A stretch of 6,458 nt of DNA. It comes from Candidatus Latescibacterota bacterium. Its GTDB lineage: Bacteria; JAAXHH01. The stretch lies in NCBI GenBank assembly GCA_022821935.1, contig JAJECR010000313.1, forward strand, positions 1 through 6,458, read 5' to 3'. Of this stretch, positions 6,063 to 6,458 are shown in pieces (the first letter of the stretch is position 1; every line of letters begins with the position of its first letter). The position numbers were made by a program, and so were the translations under genes. The notes below the pieces were generated by a model. It saw nothing but the letters and a program-made list of their open reading frames with translations, was not told the DNA's origin and searched no databases.

Positions 6063-6130
6063 ACCTGTTTTCGATTGGGGTCGGCTTCAGGAGGGTTTCA
6101 TTCGGTATGCGCGGTGCGCGCCCCGGACGA

Positions 6131-6458
6131 TCAGGCGACACCCGCCCCGCAGCACTTCTTGTACTTTTTGCCGCTCCCGCAGGGACAGGGCGCGTTGCGG
6201 CCGACTTTCTGCTCGACCTTGACGGGCCGGGCCCGGGATGCGTTCCCGCCGGAGTCTGAGCCCCGTCTTCCTCCCCGCCGGACGCCGGCGTCCGCTTCGG
6301 GATCTTCCGCGGCCATGCCGGCCATTGCCGGGGCTTCCTGGTGGATCGCCCGCATGTTGGTCGGGGCTTCCTGGCGCGGCATCCGCGTTTCGGCCAGTTC
6401 GGCGTTGAAAACGGTCTTGACGATCTCCTCGTCCAGCCGGTCCCACAACTCCTCGAAC
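6131..6458 (-). CDS. secA: Preprotein translocase ATPase SecA, C-terminal tail (partial)
   Basis: SecA is the ATPase motor that pushes unfolded preproteins through the SecYEG channel at the inner membrane. Only the last 108 residues are in the window, and the frame runs open off the right edge. It starts F-E-E-L-W-D-R-L-D-E-E-I-V-K-T-V-F, resembling the end of the SecA helical core. A polar, low-complexity linker rich in Ala/Arg/Gly follows, then the zinc-binding end N-A-P-C-P-C-G-S-G-K-K-Y-K-K-C-C. Ligands fit C-x-C-x8-C-C, with Cys where E. coli SecA has His; this Cys variant is common. In known SecAs this tail binds zinc and helps contact SecB and phospholipid. The gene points toward the ABC ATPase gene with 68 bp between stops. 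The SEC-C tail also occurs in unrelated proteins, so the helical part before it is what supports SecA. Confidence 0.88.
   Translation of the reverse strand, partial: FEELWDRLDEEIVKTVFNAELAETRMPRQEAPTNMRAIHQEAPAMAGMAAEDPEADAGVRRGGRRGSDSGGNASRARPVKVEQKVGRNAPCPCGSGKKYKKCCGAGVA

Noticed and set aside
6109..6119. GCGC-GGT-GCGC hairpin as terminator between the ABC ATPase gene and secA
   Set aside because: The stem is only 4 bp and no T-run follows on either strand.

Overview
The window is a densely packed, GC-rich bacterial segment (high G+C at third codon positions). Seven genes read left to right, and an eighth, cut by the right edge, converges on them. The FtsX/MacB-type transporter pair, SecA with a C-terminal zinc tail, RecN and a CDP-alcohol phosphatidyltransferase all point to a bacterium. 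The sequence does not fix the phylum. A little-cultured diderm lineage is a reasonable guess, but only a guess.

Left part (1-3159): three housekeeping genes in one tight run. They are the C-terminal three quarters of NAD kinase (nadK, cut by the left edge), the DNA-repair ATPase recN, and a CDP-alcohol phosphatidyltransferase, probably phosphatidylglycerophosphate synthase (pgsA). The pgsA-like protein has odd ends: an Arg/Pro/Thr-rich N-terminal tail and a Gly-Pro-Gly C-terminal tail. Both are encoded by related 9-bp tandem repeats read in different frames.

Middle part (3156-6062): a four-gene cassette that looks functionally linked. It comprises a 314-residue protein of unknown function that I read as an internal duplication (each half has an L-x-F-x2-P-x-D entry motif and a later C-x-W-x-C motif), a PqqD-like small winged-helix protein, an unusually short FtsX/MacB-type ABC permease, and its MacB/LolD-type ATPase. 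The first gene overlaps pgsA by ATGA, and the permease overlaps the PqqD-like gene by ATGA. No radical SAM enzyme, precursor peptide or PQQ gene lies in the window, so the PqqD-like protein is not explained by classical PQQ or RiPP synthesis here. This cassette is the best candidate for an undescribed system, possibly transport or peptide handling in which the PqqD-like and duplicated proteins serve a minimal ABC transporter.

Right edge (6131-6458, minus strand): the C-terminal tail of SecA, with its Cys-rich zinc-binding end, convergent with the ABC ATPase gene across a 68-bp gap in which I see no clear terminator. No tRNA, rRNA, CRISPR, insertion sequence or attachment site is visible, and no gene-free stretch exceeds 70 bp.
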